A DNA stretch of 64,000 nucleotides from Conus ventricosus (lineage: Eukaryota > Mollusca > Gastropoda > Neogastropoda > Conidae). The first letter of the stretch is position 1; each line of letters begins with the position of its first letter. Positions 31,850-43,766 of this stretch are shown here, in pieces. The notes under the pieces were generated by a model, which was not told the origin of the DNA, did no database searches, and worked only from the letters and a program-made list of their open reading frames with translations. The position numbers and the translations under genes are program-made. The stretch lies in assembly GCA_018398815.1 (NCBI GenBank), contig CM031601.1, forward strand, positions 36,370,009-36,434,008. Reading direction: 5' to 3'.

Positions 31850-34800
31850 CTTTGAATAGCTTTTGTGCAATCTCACAACATCCGTTCGTCGGGCTGTTCG
31901 GACCTATTCAACCAAAACCTTTACTGTTTCTGGCTTTTATATCTTCAAATCCTGCAAGCTTTTGGGGCGGGGGGCGATGTTGCCTTCAACAAAAACTGTC
32001 TTATAGCCTGCGCCGTCTACCCCTTCAGGGCTGTTTGTGCGCGAGGTCACTCTCCACAAGACTGTGACAATCTGTTCTCTTTATTTACCTCCTTCTGTCC
32101 CGGTTTGTTGTCAGGACCTTGTCAGTCTGATAGAAGAACTTCCTCGACCTTTTTTGCTGTTGGGTGACTTTAACGGTCACAATCCTCTTTGGGGTAGTGT
32201 CCGTACGTCATCCAGAGGTCTGCTAATTGAGGATGTCCTTTCGGATTTGGATTTGTGTTGTCTGAACGACGGATCTGCAACTTACCTCCACTCTTCCACA
32301 GGTTCACTTTCGTGTTTAGATTTGTCAGTTTGTGACCCCTCGCTGGTCCTGGACTATGAGTGGTCTGTCCATGACGATCTGCACGGAAGTGACCATTTCC
32401 CTGTCCTTCTACAACCTGTAATAACTGAACAGTCTCTGTCTCTCAACATCTAAATTATAAGAAAGCAAACTGGGATCTATTTGCAGCCACTATTTCTAAA
32501 AAATTTCCCAGGACACTGACTTTCTTCAGAGTCCGGACCCAGCAGAATCACTGACAAACACTATGATCAAGTGTGCTAAAGTTTGTATTCCAGTGTCTTC
32601 CGATAAACTTCAAATGCCAAAAAACCCCTGGTTTGATTCAGACTGCCAACAAATTTCCAAAGTTAGAAAACGGGCTCAGTGTCAGGTATACCAACGACCT
32701 TCGGGCCCCAACGCTCGAGCCCATCAAAAACTTCGTGCCAAATCGAGACACACTTTTTAAAATCAGTAAACGTCGGTCCTGGAGAAGCTTCTGCTCCAGG
32801 CTGACATCGAAAACTTCCAAGAAAAAAGTGTGGAACATCATTAAAAAAATCAAAGGGAAGAACACCTGTCCCACTGTGAACCATCTCAAGTTTTCGGACT
32901 CTTTAATAACAGACAAAAAAGGAGTTGCTAATCTGCTGGCTTCAACCATTGAAAAGAATTCCTCCTCTTCTAACAAATCAGCCCTTTTGTCAAAACAAGC
33001 CCTAAAAGAAAAATCACCCTGCAACTTTTCGTCCGACAACATGGAAGACTACAATCTTCCTTTCACGTTAAACGAGCTGAAATCTGCCTTACTTTCTTGC
33101 AGCGATTCTTCTCCAGGTATGGATGAAATTCATTATCAACTGTTGAAACATCTTCCGCAAGAAGGTCTGAACGTACTGCTACAGGTATACAACCATGTGT
33201 GGACTACAGGTTTCTTTCCACCCTCTTGGCGGAAAGCCCTTATTATTCCCATCCCCAAACCTGGAAAAGATCTTTCTAATCCATCAAACTACCGTCCCAT
33301 AGCTTTGACCAGCTGTGTCTGCAAATTGATGGAGAAAATGGTCAACGCTAGGCTCATGTGGAAACTCGAAACCGATGGCCTTTTGGCGAAAGAACAGTGT
33401 GGTTTCCGCAAACATAGGACTACAGTTGACCATTTGATTCGTCTGGAATCTACACTTCGGAACGCCTTTCTGAACAAACAGCATGCAGTGGCAATTTTCT
33501 TTGACTTGGAGAAGGCCTACGATACCACCTGGAAGTCGGGGATACTTCATGATCTCCACGATCTGGGTTTTCGAGGTCATCTTCCGCTTTTTATTCAAAA
33601 TTTTTTGGCAGAACGACAGTTTCAGGTCCGGGTTGGCACCACTCTCTCTGATGTCCACGAGCAGGAGTTGGGTGTTCCACAGGGGAGCATACTGTCTCCT
33701 GCCCTCTTTAGTATTAAAATCAACAACATTGTGAAATCAGTTCAGCAGGGTTCAGACTGCTCATTGTTTGTGGATGATTTTGCTGTCTACGCAATGGAAG
33801 CTGTACCCGAGTGTCCAGCGCAGGCTCCAGCTTTGCGTGGATAAATCCATCGGTGGGCAGATGAAAACGGTTTCCACCTTTTCTCCAACAAAGACGCAGT
33901 GTATTCACTTCCATATTTCCGTCATTTTTTCCAGATCCTGAACTTCAAGTAGGGAAATCTCCCATTCCAGCTGTTAAAGAGGCCAAATTTCTGGGAGTCA
34001 TTTTGACCAAAAACTTAACTTTCTCAGCCTATTAAAAACCTCAAAACTGCTTGCCAGAAAGCCACTGAATTTCTGCGGGTCGTAGCGCACACCGACTGGG
34101 GCGCTGATAAGAAAACTTTGTTGCACCTCTACAGAGCCCTGGTCCGTTCCAACTGGACTACGGTTGTGCTGTCTACGGCTCTGCACGATCTTCTTACCTC
34201 AAACTCTTGACCCTATCCACCATCAAGGGCTTCGTCTCTGTCTTGGAGCGTTCCGCACCACCCCTGTGTACAGCCTGTACGCAGAGGCGGGTGAACCTTC
34301 ACTGTCCAACCGCAGCTGAAACTGTCTTTGAATTATTACATCAGACTGTTCTCGGAACCAGAAAACCCTGCCTATGACTGTGTCTTTGACCCTCCGTTCC
34401 AAAGTAAGTTTGAAAACAACCCTAAATGTATTCCGCCGTTTGGTCTTCGTATGCAGCCTCACGTGCGGAATGCAGGTCTAGACCTAGGTGTAGTATCTGA
34501 TTTTTCCAAGTTTCCGGATCACCACCGTGGACCTTCTTCACACCAGAGATTGTTTTGATCTTGCAGTTTTTCGCAAAGAGTCTACCAGCTCTCTGGCGTA
34601 CAAGGCATTGTATGCTGAGCTCTGTTTGAAATTCCCATCCTGTCAAAAATTTTACTGACGGTTCCAAGTCTGAAGATGGAGTGGCCTGTGCAGCCTATTG
34701 CCCTGGGGCTCCTTCTCAGATACTGTTGGAACATATTCATTCAGATGCTTCTGTCTATTCTGCTGAACTTACTGCTCTGGTTTTGGCTTTGAAGATAATC

Positions 34801-35440
34801 TCACATCTTCAAAGAGGGACTTTCTGGTTCTGTCGGATTCGCTGTCAGCTTTGGAGGCCATAGCTGGCCGCAACCTTCAGCATCCAGAACTTTTACTTTT
34901 TTTTGAACTTTTTAGTAAGTTGAAGGCGGACGGTTACAACATTACTCTTGCTTGGGTTCCTGGTCATGTTGGCATCGGCGGGAACGAAATGGTTGATCGT
35001 TTAGCCAAGAACGCCACAGAGAGAACTGTCCAACACTTATATCCCCTGCTCAGATGTGAAACCCAAAATTAACGATTATGTGAGAGACCTCTGGGAGGAG
35101 GATTGGAACACACAGACGAATAACAAACTCTTTCAGATCCGTCCAAACCTTAAGGACTTCCCCCTCTACGTCGGGAGGTCGTAAAGAAGAAACGGTCTGT
35201 GCCGGCTGCACACGGCCATTCGTATTTTACCCATTCTTACCTTTTAAAGAGTGAAGAAGCTCCGTGTGTATTCCATGTCATGCGCCACTCACAATGAAAC
35301 ATGTTCTTTAGAGGTTGGGACTTGCACGATGTGAGACACAAAATTTTACAGCGGAGTCCATGAAGATCCTGTTCAGGGAGTCCCACCTGATGTGATCCTT
35401 GAGTTTTGAGAGAGATTAACATTTTTCATCTGATTTAAGA
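31850..35440 (+). pseudogene. Copy C ORF2: endonuclease, RT, RNase H
   Basis: Endonuclease frame 32037-32453 shows LGDFNGHNPLWGS and HGSDHFPVLL, the catalytic Asp/Asn and Asp-His positions of apurinic-type endonucleases. RT lies in a 423-codon open frame (32573-33844): YRPIALTSCVCKLMEKMVNA, GFRKHRTTVDHLI, FFDLEKAYDTTW, LGVPQGSILSP and FVDDFAVYA, the catalytic DD box. After a frameshift, RNase H spans about 34640-35070 with AWVPGHVGIGGNEMVDRLAK. A Cys/His-rich tail follows. The RT core is complete. Frameshifts around 32490, 33840, 34030 and 34640 break the whole. Confidence 0.8.
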
Positions 35441-35510
35441 TTTACGGAAGAAGATTTTTAATGCAATGCTGGTGCGTTTCTAGACGATGTCATTTAATGA
35501 GATGTGTGAA

Positions 35511-35556
<46 letters not shown>

Positions 35557-35641
35557 ACTGGTAGTTGATTTTAACGTGGTGACAGCCCTGATGTGGCCCT
35601 TGTGGTCGCTGGCTATAAGCAACATTATCTTATCTTATCTT

Positions 35642-35852
35642 AATAAAAAACCCATATAGAGTGTCTATAAATCAGCACAAGGGAATAAACACTCTTATTG
35701 GCGGTGTTGTCGTTAACCGTTCGCTGCAGACATCGATGATCTACGTCACGCAGTTGACTTCCTAACAAAGTTTGCTGTTCCACTGAGTCAATAGAAGTTA
35801 ATTCAGCAGTGCTGCCGACCGTGGGCTTGGCTTCTTCGTCGTTCTGACACCA
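35642..35852 (-). other. Inner gypsy 5' leader with primer-binding site
   Basis: On the minus strand the first bases after the LTR are TGGTGTCAGAACGACG. A TGG start next to the LTR is standard for a tRNA primer-binding site. The remaining about 200 bp is leader; no gag frame is present before the break to copy C. Confidence 0.6.
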
Positions 35853-36067
35853 TGTTAAGTTTGTGCTTGTTTATGATCATCGGTCATGATCTGAATGCAC
35901 TATATAAGTTTAGAACAACATCTGGATTAGATGAAGCGTTCGTTGTCGCTCACTCGTGTCTTCAAGTTCTGGCCTCATAGTTACGTCAAGGGAGATAATG
36001 CTAATTGATTGTGCACTGGAAGATATTGTTTATAGTCCACTGGTACGAATGTTCGGTAATCATAACA
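35853..36067 (-). repeat. 5' LTR of inner antisense gypsy element (215 bp)
   Basis: TGTTAAG...CATAACA, the partner of 27810-28024. It is 5' because the element is transcribed leftward. Confidence 0.85.
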
Positions 36068-36314
36068 GTTACCATCAACATAAAGGAAACCGAAACAGCG
36101 ACAACAGTTCAAGATGCGGATTTTGTGGCAAGCAGCCTCAACATAACAGACAAGAATGCCCTGCACGTGGAAAAATCTGCAACAACTGTGGAAAATATGG
36201 ACATTTCCAGTCAGTCTGTCGTCAGCAGCACCCTGTAGTGAGTGCTGTAAAGGAAGAGAAATGTACTTTCTGGGTGCCATTGACAGCAATGTCCTTCCTT
36301 GGTTTGTGGACTTG
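36068..36314 (+). pseudogene. Outer gypsy gag, nucleocapsid zinc knuckles (resumed)
   Basis: The frame continues the interrupted gag after the inner element's target duplication. It encodes two knuckles: CGFCGKQPQHNRQEC (C-x2-C-x6-H-x4-C) and CNNCGKYGHFQSVC (C-x2-C-x4-H-x4-C). Ends at a stop near 36314. Nucleocapsid would bind element RNA. The gag-to-pol shift lies in the overlap with the protease frame. Confidence 0.75.
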
Positions 36315-36632
36315 AATATTTGCGGGAAACCGATTCGCTTCAAAATCGATACTGGTGCTGATGTATCAGTCATCTCTCTTGCAGAATACCAGAGCATGAA
36401 ATCTCACCCGCCACATCAGCATACCAACGCTACACTTCGCAGTCCAGGAGGCAAAATGAGTTGCAGAGGATACTTCATGAGTACCATGAATGTCAAGAAG
36501 GACTCATTCAAATTGAAATTTTTTGTGATTAACTCTGACACAGACAACCGTCTTGGACGCGGTACTGCCAGTCACATGGGTCTTGTACAGCGAGTAGACA
36601 GTCTGATGAACTCAGCATTCGGAGAACTGGAT
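36250..36632 (+). pseudogene. Outer gypsy aspartic protease
   Basis: Frame around 36270-36632 (open 36156-36644). VDLNICGKPIRFKIDTGADV contains the D-T-G active site. SVISLAEYQS and LRSPGGKMSCRGYF follow, the usual retropepsin layout. The Nimb fragment at 36633 interrupts the next linker. The protease would cleave the Gag-Pol polyprotein. Confidence 0.75.
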
Positions 36633-36717
36633 AAGATAAGATAATGTTGCTTATAGCCCAGCCGACCGCAAAGGGCCACATCAGGGCTGTCACCACGTTA
36701 AAATCAACTCACCAGTC

Positions 36718-36754
<37 letters not shown>

Positions 36755-37070
36755 TTCACACATCTCGTTAAATGACATCGTCTACAAACGCACCAGAAAC
36801 TTTGTTAAAAATTCTTCTGCCGTAAAATCTTAAATCAGATGAAAAATGTTAATCTCTCTCAAAAACTCAAGGATCACATCAGGCGGGACATCCCTGAACA
36901 GGATCTTCATGGATTCCGCTGTAAAATGTTTGTGTCTCACATCGTGCAAGTCCCAACATTCTAAAAGAACATGTTTCATTGTGAGTGGCACATGACATGG
37001 AATGCACCACGGAGCTTCTTCACTCTTTAAAAGGTAAGAATGGGTAAAATACGAATGGCCGGTGTGCAGC
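36633..37070 (-). mobile_element. Antisense 5'-truncated Nimb 3' fragment inside the gypsy pol
   Basis: Starts (GATAA)n / TGTTGCTTATAGCCCAGC, the reverse of the family tail. It carries a poly(A) tract (the antisense of the internal poly(T)) and ends GGCCGGTGTGCAGC in the ORF2 C-terminus. GGAT lies on both sides. Without it, the gypsy frame rejoins between protease and RT. ORF2 remains are non-coding in this context. Confidence 0.8.
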
Positions 37071-38539
37071 GGATGATAAGCCTGTTAATTGCCCCCCAGT
37101 CAAAATCCATCTGAAAGAGGATGCTGAACCATACAGTGTGGCAACAGCAAGAAGGATGCCAATTCCGCTTCTCGACAAAGTCAAAGATGAGCTTGATCGA
37201 TTGAAGTAAAATGATACCATCGAAGAAGTTACTGAACCTACGGATTGGTGTGCCCCAATAGTTCCGTGATGAAGAAATCTGGAGCTGTTCATATCTGCGC
37301 AGACTTCAAGAAACAATAACGCAGTCAAAAGAGAGCGGTATGTCATACCCACCATTGAAAGACATCCTGTAGAAGCTGAAAGATGCCAAGATATTTACAA
37401 AACTGGATGCAACATCTGGATTTTGGCAAATCCCACTGGATCCAAGTACTGCAAAACTACTTTCATCAGTCCTTTCGGCAGGTTCTTCTATAAGAGACTT
37501 CCTTTTGGGATATCATCTGCTCCCGAGATATTTCAGCGAACAATGGAAAACATCTTGCAAGGAGAAAGAAACGTCATTTGCTTTTATGGTGACATACTTG
37601 TCTTCAATGAAAACCCAGAAGAACATAGTGCGAGTGTCAACTCAGTGATGCAGAAACTTTTCAACATCGGTCTGAAGCTCAACAAGGGGAAATCAGGGTT
37701 CAACAAGACACAAATCACCTTTCTTGAACATCGTATCAGTGCTGATGGCATACGCCCAGATGATGAAAAAGTGAAGGCAATCAGAAACATGCCTGACCCC
37801 AAGAACGTGAAAACTGAAATGTGTTCTTGGCATGATGAACTTTCTTGGTCGTTTTATCCCAAACATGTCATCCATTCTGCGTCCTGTAACGGAATTGTTA
37901 GAAAAAGACGAAGAGTGGATATGGGAAGAACCTCGATCAAATGCATTCAATCAGATCAAGGAAGCTCTATCTTCAACTCCTACACTGGCCTTCTTTGATC
38001 TCAACAGGAAAACCACTATGAGCACAGATGCTAGCAGCTACGGCATCGGCGGAGTGCTGCTTCAAGATCATGATGGAGTGAAGAAACCAGTGGCATACTG
38101 TTCCAAAACTCTCAACACTGCTGAGCGTGGGTATGCTCAAATCGAAAAAGAGTGTCTAGGAGCAGTGTGGGCTTGTGAAAAGTTCAAGAGATACCTGATA
38201 GGGCTTGAGTCATTTATATTAGAGACTGATCACAAACCGCTCATACCCCTGATCAACACAAAGGATCTGAATGAAACACCACTTCGCTGCCAGCGAATGT
38301 TGATGAGATTCATGAAATTCAATGTGAAAGCAGAATTCACCTCAGGAAAAAAGTTTGTTGTAGCTGACACCCTTTCCAGGAGTCCACAAAACGAAGCTTC
38401 AGTTCAGCAAGTTGACAGTGTCTCATCATGTGAAGAGGACATCAGGGCCCACATCAACATGATCAAAGAGACCTGGCCCACTTCGGATAAAAAAAACTGC
38501 AAGAAATTGCAAAAGAAACTGCTCAAGACAAAGTTATGA
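37071..38539 (+). pseudogene. Outer gypsy reverse transcriptase and RNase H
   Basis: RT runs 37075-37850 across several frameshifts: VATARRMPIPLLDKVKDELD, KIFTKLDATSGFWQIPLDPS and RLPFGISSAPEIFQRTMENI. The active-site motif reads FYGDIL, so the first Asp of the Y-x-DD box is Gly. RNase H follows (TTMSTDASSYGIGGVLLQ, YAQIEKECLGAVWACEKFK, ILETDHKPLIPL) in one open frame to 38539 ending after VVADTLSRSP. RT and RNase H copy element RNA to DNA. Inactive from frameshifts and the active-site change. Confidence 0.8.
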
Positions 38540-39676
38540 GTACTGCATTGACTTACACATTGACGGGATGGCCCAACTATATCAGTCAAGTGGATCCAGC
38601 AGTCAGAGAATTCTTCTTTGTCAGAAATGAGCTGAGTGTGAACCAAGGACTTCTCATAAAAGGGCAACTCATAATGATCCCTGAGAAAATGCGAGAAGAT
38701 GTTCTCAGCAGGATCCATGAAGGACACACTGGCATAACTAGATGCCATGAACGTGCAGCCAACGCTGTGTGGTGGCCTGGACTTTCATCTGCTATCGCTG
38801 AGACAGTCCGAAACTGCAAAATTCTGTGAAGAAAAGCAGGCATCACAAAGAAATGAACCCCTCATCCCAACAGACCTACCGGATCGCCCATTTCAGCAAG
38901 TCGCAGCAGACTTATGTGAACACAACGGCCAGCAGTATCTGGTTGTGGTTGATTACTGCTCCAGATACTTGGAAATCAGCCATCTCCCTCTCATCACAAC
39001 AGAAGTTGTCTTCGGGAAACTGAAGAACATACTTGCTCATCAGGGTATTCCCGAACAACTCATCACTGACATTGGCCGTCAGTTCACTGCTTACGAATTT
39101 CAAGCATTCAGTAAGCAGTGGGGATTCAGATATACTACCAGCTCGCCGTATTTCCCACAGGCAAATGGGGAGGCAGAACATGCTGTTCGTGAAGCTTTGA
39201 AGATCCTTTCACAGGATGACCCTTTCCTGGCTCTACTCATTCACAGGTCGACACCATCAACAGCAACAGGATTCAGTCCATCGGAACTTGCCATGGGTCA
39301 GCGTCTCCGTACTCGTCTTCCTACCCTTCCAGAAAACTTAGAACCCAAGCTTGAGAAAATGGAAGAAATCCGTGACAGAGACAGAAAACAGAAGAAAGCA
39401 AACAAGCGCAACTTCAATCAACGCCATGAAGTTTGTTCTTTGCCAGAACTCAAACCCGGAGAAGTCATCCTACAGAAACTCGACAGCCAGAAGGAGTGGA
39501 GTGATCCAGCAACAGTTCAGAGACGTTGTGATCCAAGATCCTACATCGTCCAAATGTCGTCTGGTCTTCTGCGAAGAAACCGAAGACATTTGAAACCACT
39601 GAGGTGTCACAACAACAGAAACTTTGTTCCTGCTCCATCCAGCTACACCTCAGTTCGCCAGTTTGTCCCAGCATGA
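38536..39676 (+). pseudogene. Outer gypsy integrase
   Basis: The N-terminal finger HEGHTGITRCHERAANAVWW ends with a Cys at the frame stop near 38829. After a frameshift (frame 38747-39676) the core continues: VVVDYCSRYLEISHL (first Asp), QLITDIGRQFTAYEF (second Asp; usual Asn replaced by Ile) and FPQANGEAEHAVREA (Glu). GFSPSELAMGQRLRTRLP and a basic C-terminal domain follow. One frameshift between finger and core breaks the protein; the core itself is open for about 300 codons. Confidence 0.8.
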
Positions 39677-40034
39677 CCCATGCCAGTCTGTCTCATTCCA
39701 AACCCCTCTCTGCCTTTGGGTCTGGATGCTGCCAGTCTGCCTACACCTGTTGGAAGACCAGCATCAGCTGCCAACACCAGTTCAGCGCAACCTGAGTCCA
39801 GACAAGCTTCCACTGGAAGTTCCAGAGACAACTAGCGATGGACACTCATCAACACCACTTACCAGTACCCTGACTACCCGTTCAGGACGAGCTGTGAAGA
39901 TGCCTGCTCGATTTCAAGATTATAATCTGACATGAACTTTAATGATAACATAGCGTGTTACACTTCCCCAGGTTGTTGAGAAGACTCGAACAAATAAGAT
40001 TTATTTACCGTTGTGTAATTGTAAAAGGGGAAGG
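39677..40034 (+). other. Outer gypsy Pol tail, 3' non-coding and polypurine tract
   Basis: A shifted frame to about 39935 gives a Ser/Thr/Pro-rich tail ending TTRSGRAVKMPARFQDYNLT, typical of gypsy Pol ends. AAAAGGGGAAGG directly precedes the 3' LTR at 40035 and is the polypurine tract. Confidence 0.65.
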
Positions 40035-40222
40035 TGTAATGATATCGTGTAGCAGACTACACGAGCCTCGTTCTTGAATTGTAAAGGTCATTTCAGCCAG
40101 CCTCGATTTGGGGCGAAACAACATTTTTGTTTACCATATCTACAGATTACAGTTTGCTGTTCATTAACGAAGTCTTCATGTGTATTTACAAATGATCTAG
40201 CTCGACTACAGCTACTATCAGT
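40035..40222 (+). repeat. 3' LTR of outer Ty3/gypsy element (188 bp)
   Basis: TGTAATGATATCGTGTAGC to CTACTATCAGT, paired with 26859-27045. Followed by ATGAC, the second target-duplication copy. Confidence 0.85.
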
Positions 40223-40720
40223 ATGACAATCCACCATTGTACTCCAGTGGATTCCATCCCACTGTGGGATCATGGGGAATGAGAAGGCTGATGCTTTGTC
40301 CAAGGCAGGCTGCAATATGGAGCAGTTCAGCCATCTGGTGACCTACGTAGAGGCCAAAACTATTGTCCACAATCAATATCAAAACCAGTGGAACAGAAGG
40401 CTGATGCAATCCATTCAGCTCCAGAGATACCAGCAAACAATCCTGTTCAGACTGAGAACTGGCCACCGCCAATGCTGAGCCACCTCAGCCGAATTAAGAT
40501 TGCCCACACAAATGAATGTCCATGTGGCACTGGATCTCAGACCCCAGAACAGATCCTCCAACACTGTCCAGCCATGGTGTTCTAAGGCGTCAAACCAGGC
40601 ATAGAGGGTGAAAACTGCAGATGCAGCTTTGGGGCAGCTGTCAGGACCTCAGGAAGACGGGGGGTTTCATCCTGGCAACAAGATTGAAGATCTGACTGAA
40701 CCAAAAAGAAAAAAATTGAC
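40223..40720 (+). mobile_element. Second LINE family (L2a), 3' part of split copy
   Basis: Resumes RNase H: TIVLQWIPSHCGIMGNEKAD with the conserved His and final Asp. It continues through LQRYQQTILFRLRTGHRQC and CPCGTGSQTPEQILQHCP, a Cys/His tail. The same tail appears on the minus strand near 60070-60200. The 3' end is not sharply defined. Confidence 0.65.
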
Positions 40721-42859
40721 TACAGAAGAAGATTGGACTGAAAAGACTACTTCTTCTTCTTCAGTGTTCCAGTATCTGGTTGCGTGTGAACTCATTTTTC
40801 CCTGTTGGGATACTCACACTATACTCGAGAGTATAGTCAGTTCACTCTGACTTCGTTGAGTGCAGAAATTTGTGGGAAGAGGTTGTGGAAAAAGATAGAT
40901 AAAAGATGTGGTAGACAGAAAGGACAGTAGACAACAGTACAGCAAAAGAAGGAGACAGAGTTACTGAGAGCAAAAGGAAAAGTGGACGTTGCTAGCACAG
41001 AATGTCCAGAAGGAGGGGGAACTATTTGTACAAAAGACCCCCCGGTATCCCCATGGGGGAGAAAAGACTACAAAAGTGAACAGTTTCAGTCAGCGGTTTT
41101 TGACTTGTTTTCGGAAACTTAGTTAGGTGGGAACAGCATGGTAATGTTTTGCTTTGTTAAAAAGAGCTGAACTGCGCCAATCATGGTTTTTAACAGCACT
41201 CTTGTACACACACATGGCAAGAAGTATGTTGATTGCTTCACTGGACTGCAATCAGAGCAGACTTGATTTCTTGGATCAGTTTAAAATGTTTTAACACCAC
41301 CCTGACCCCCCTTTTTTTTCTCCCCCAAAGAAACCAACATGGAATTTTTATTTTGGCGATGCGGCCTGCCCAGACAAGCAGTATTTTTGTATGAACCCTT
41401 GTTGTGGACTTGGTTACGAACAGAAATGAAGAGATGCACAAAGTGACAAATGATCGTGCCCACAGTAAAGGATATTGTTCTTTCATTACCAGGTTATATG
41501 CATGACTGCTATGGACAAACACCACTTTTAATTCTTTTCTTTTTCTTTTTTCTTTTCTTTTTTTTCCCCTTTCTTTTCTAGAAATGTATAAAATCTATGT
41601 GTGTGTGAGTGTGAGTGAGTGAGTGAGATGAATTGATGGGTGTCATTTAATTGTTTGATCTGGCCATTTTGTAGTTGTTTATTACATGAACTGAAAACAC
41701 ACACTCGCAAATCACAATCAGAGAGCAGCATTCGCCAGCCTTGGGGCATGCATTGGAGTCCCTAAATACTGTTTTGGTTGCTGAAAGAAAAAAATTGCAA
41801 AAGAAACATTTTTGAAATATTAATGAGGTATGTGTGCTAAAGTATATGCAATCTCATTGGGTCGAATGATGTAAACTCTGAAGTAGTGGTATTCAAATTT
41901 TATCTCTTTAAATAGTACAAAATGTGTGGACACAGTTTTTGCCAAGGCCCATTTTGTTCGGTATTGGCAAAGTCATGTGTCTGCACATAGTAAGTTTATT
42001 GTTTGGCAAGATGCGCCTGACATTTAACTCTAAGTCACTTACCATTTTATGGTGTGTTTTTAAGAATATCTGAGAGGCACTGTTCTTACCTACTCATTCT
42101 GTTTTGTTTTGGGGGAGGCTCTTTTCCTTTTATCTGAGAGGCACTGTTCTTACCTACTCATTCTGTTTTGTTTGGGGAGGCTCTTTTCCTTTTCCTGATT
42201 TTGTGCTTGAGTTAAAAAAGTTTTTTTGTCTGTATTTTTCCTTACAGACATTCCTATTGCTTGTCACTTAAAGCTGTTCTCAAGAGCAAGATCAGGGAAT
42301 AAATCCATTTAGATTTAGCATGGGAGACATTTACTGCAGGGCACATAGTGGCATTGTCTGCCGAGTTCAGAAATGGTACAGACATAATCAGACATGGGTT
42401 ACTGTCATGCGCCCTGGGAAGAAAAAAAAAAGGAAAAAAATGTTTGTGTGCACTTTGAACTGGCATTGAAAACTCACCTTAACAGGGTGCTTGCTCCTGT
42501 TTGGCCTTTTTTTTTTAGTAGTGATTTGTGCTTTGGAAGAAAGGAGATTGCCAGGCACTCAGGTGGGGGCAGCAGATGAGAGAGAGCTAAAGAAAAGAAG
42601 AGAAAAATTTTTTAAAAAGGAGTTTATTGTTTATTATATGGTGAGTGTGGGATATGTGAACATATGTGATAATTTTCAGTACAATCTTTTTATTAAGTAC
42701 AAGTCTTAAATTCTATATCATTCATTTTTCAGTTTGTGATCGGAATTATTTCCAAATTCTTTCCTGTTCACACACTCGATCGGTAAGATGTAGATCCAGT
42801 GATCAATAATCTAGTAAGTACTTGATTTATTTCACTAACTTTGTGTCTTGTCTTTCTAG
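40721..42859. other. Intron 3, right part
   Basis: Mostly unique AT-rich sequence with T/C homopolymers near 41310 and 41537-41570. A 64-bp tandem duplication is at 42067-42193. No gene or clear transposon seen. A pyrimidine-rich tract leads to the exon acceptor at 42858-42859. Confidence 0.5.
42067..42193. repeat. 64-bp tandem duplication
   Basis: TATCTGAGAGGCACTGTTCT through GGGGAGGCTCTTTTCCTTTT occurs twice with small indels in the G run. Confidence 0.85.
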
Positions 42860-42907
42860 GCAAGCACCCTGTATTTGGAAACCCTGACAGCCCCTTCTCG
42901 GCCTTTG
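42860..42907 (+). CDS. CRAMP1: Cramped-like protein, 48-bp microexon
   Basis: Acceptor TCTTTCTAG, donor GTATGA. Phase 1 on both sides, matching the 25463 exit and the 56032 entry. It encodes KHPVFGNPDSPFSAF plus split codons. The other two frames either contain a stop or break phase. I cannot match it to a vertebrate segment, so it is supported by splice sites and phase only. It stands alone between a 17.4-kb and a 13.1-kb intron. Confidence 0.5.
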
Positions 42908-43766
42908 GTATGATGTCTGCTGCCAAGAAGATTTTTATCTTCTTTTAAGAAAATTGATGGGAAGAACCATTTTCATGAAAGGGAGTTCGGGTCTGTGAAC
43001 CCATAGTGATTCATTTGTGTGGGGAAAGTTCAGCATCTGTATGACCCAAAAGAAAGGGTAGAAAAAGGGTAGAAAAAGTGAAATGAATGTCTGCACTGAA
43101 ATAAATGTTCGATGTAATTTTTTTGTGGAATATTGTTCAGTGAATTATATGTTGGCTAAAGAAAAAAGAAAAAGAGAAATTGAAATCCACACACACCAAA
43201 AAAATTGTGGCGCAGAAAGAAAAGAAAACATTTTTTTTTTTTTTACCTGGGAACTTTAAAATGGTATTCTGATTTATTTTATTGAAAGAAAGGGAGTCGG
43301 ATGTGTGGTTGCATGCAGGGTGCATGATTGTCTTTGCGTGTTAGTGTGTATGTAGAGACCGTCGTGTGACAGGTTCATTGCTCCCTTACAGTTGAGCATG
43401 ATTCTCATCATTCTTTGTGATATTCTGGCAGGTAAGTATGAGAAAAAGAATTGTACTTCTAAAAGTCGTTTATGGTATACTTATCTGTCCTAACATCATG
43501 ATGCTTTCCACCTCTCAGCTTAGCCAAGAGAAATTGACTTTGAGTATGGTTTATGAAGTGAACTCGCTAAGGGCGATCATCCTGCTAGCTAAACCGTTTA
43601 TGGAGGCATGGTTGTAGCTGCTCACTGTTTCTCTTTTTTCTTTTCTTTTTAAAAAATTTGATCCTGATAATAAGGTGATGTTCCACACCAAGTAGGTATT
43701 TGGCATTTGTTTTGACAAATAAGTATATTGTAAAGTTGCTTTTAGTGGTAGAATTACTATTTTTAT
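42908..43766. other. Intron 4, left part
   Basis: AT-rich sequence with poly(T) runs. I see no gene or element. Confidence 0.5.

Larger units (their letters stand above)
29948..35641 (+). mobile_element. I/Nimb-like LINE copy C
   Basis: The 5' UTR begins within the family 5' UTR (matching near 44245) and is degraded. It keeps TGAGATCCTGG, GAGAGGGCCAG and TCTCCTAGACAG. ORF1 remnants, a long ORF2 and the 3' UTR with a long T tract (35514-35553) follow. It ends at GGCTATAAGCAACA with a (TTATC)3 tail. The copy interrupts the antisense gypsy. It lacks the first about 200 bp of the full 5' end. I see no target duplication. Confidence 0.8.

Noticed and set aside
40813..40834. Short hairpin CTATACTC-GA-GAGTATAG as a regulatory site
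   Set aside because: An 8-bp arm pair is expected by chance at this length, with nothing nearby to regulate.
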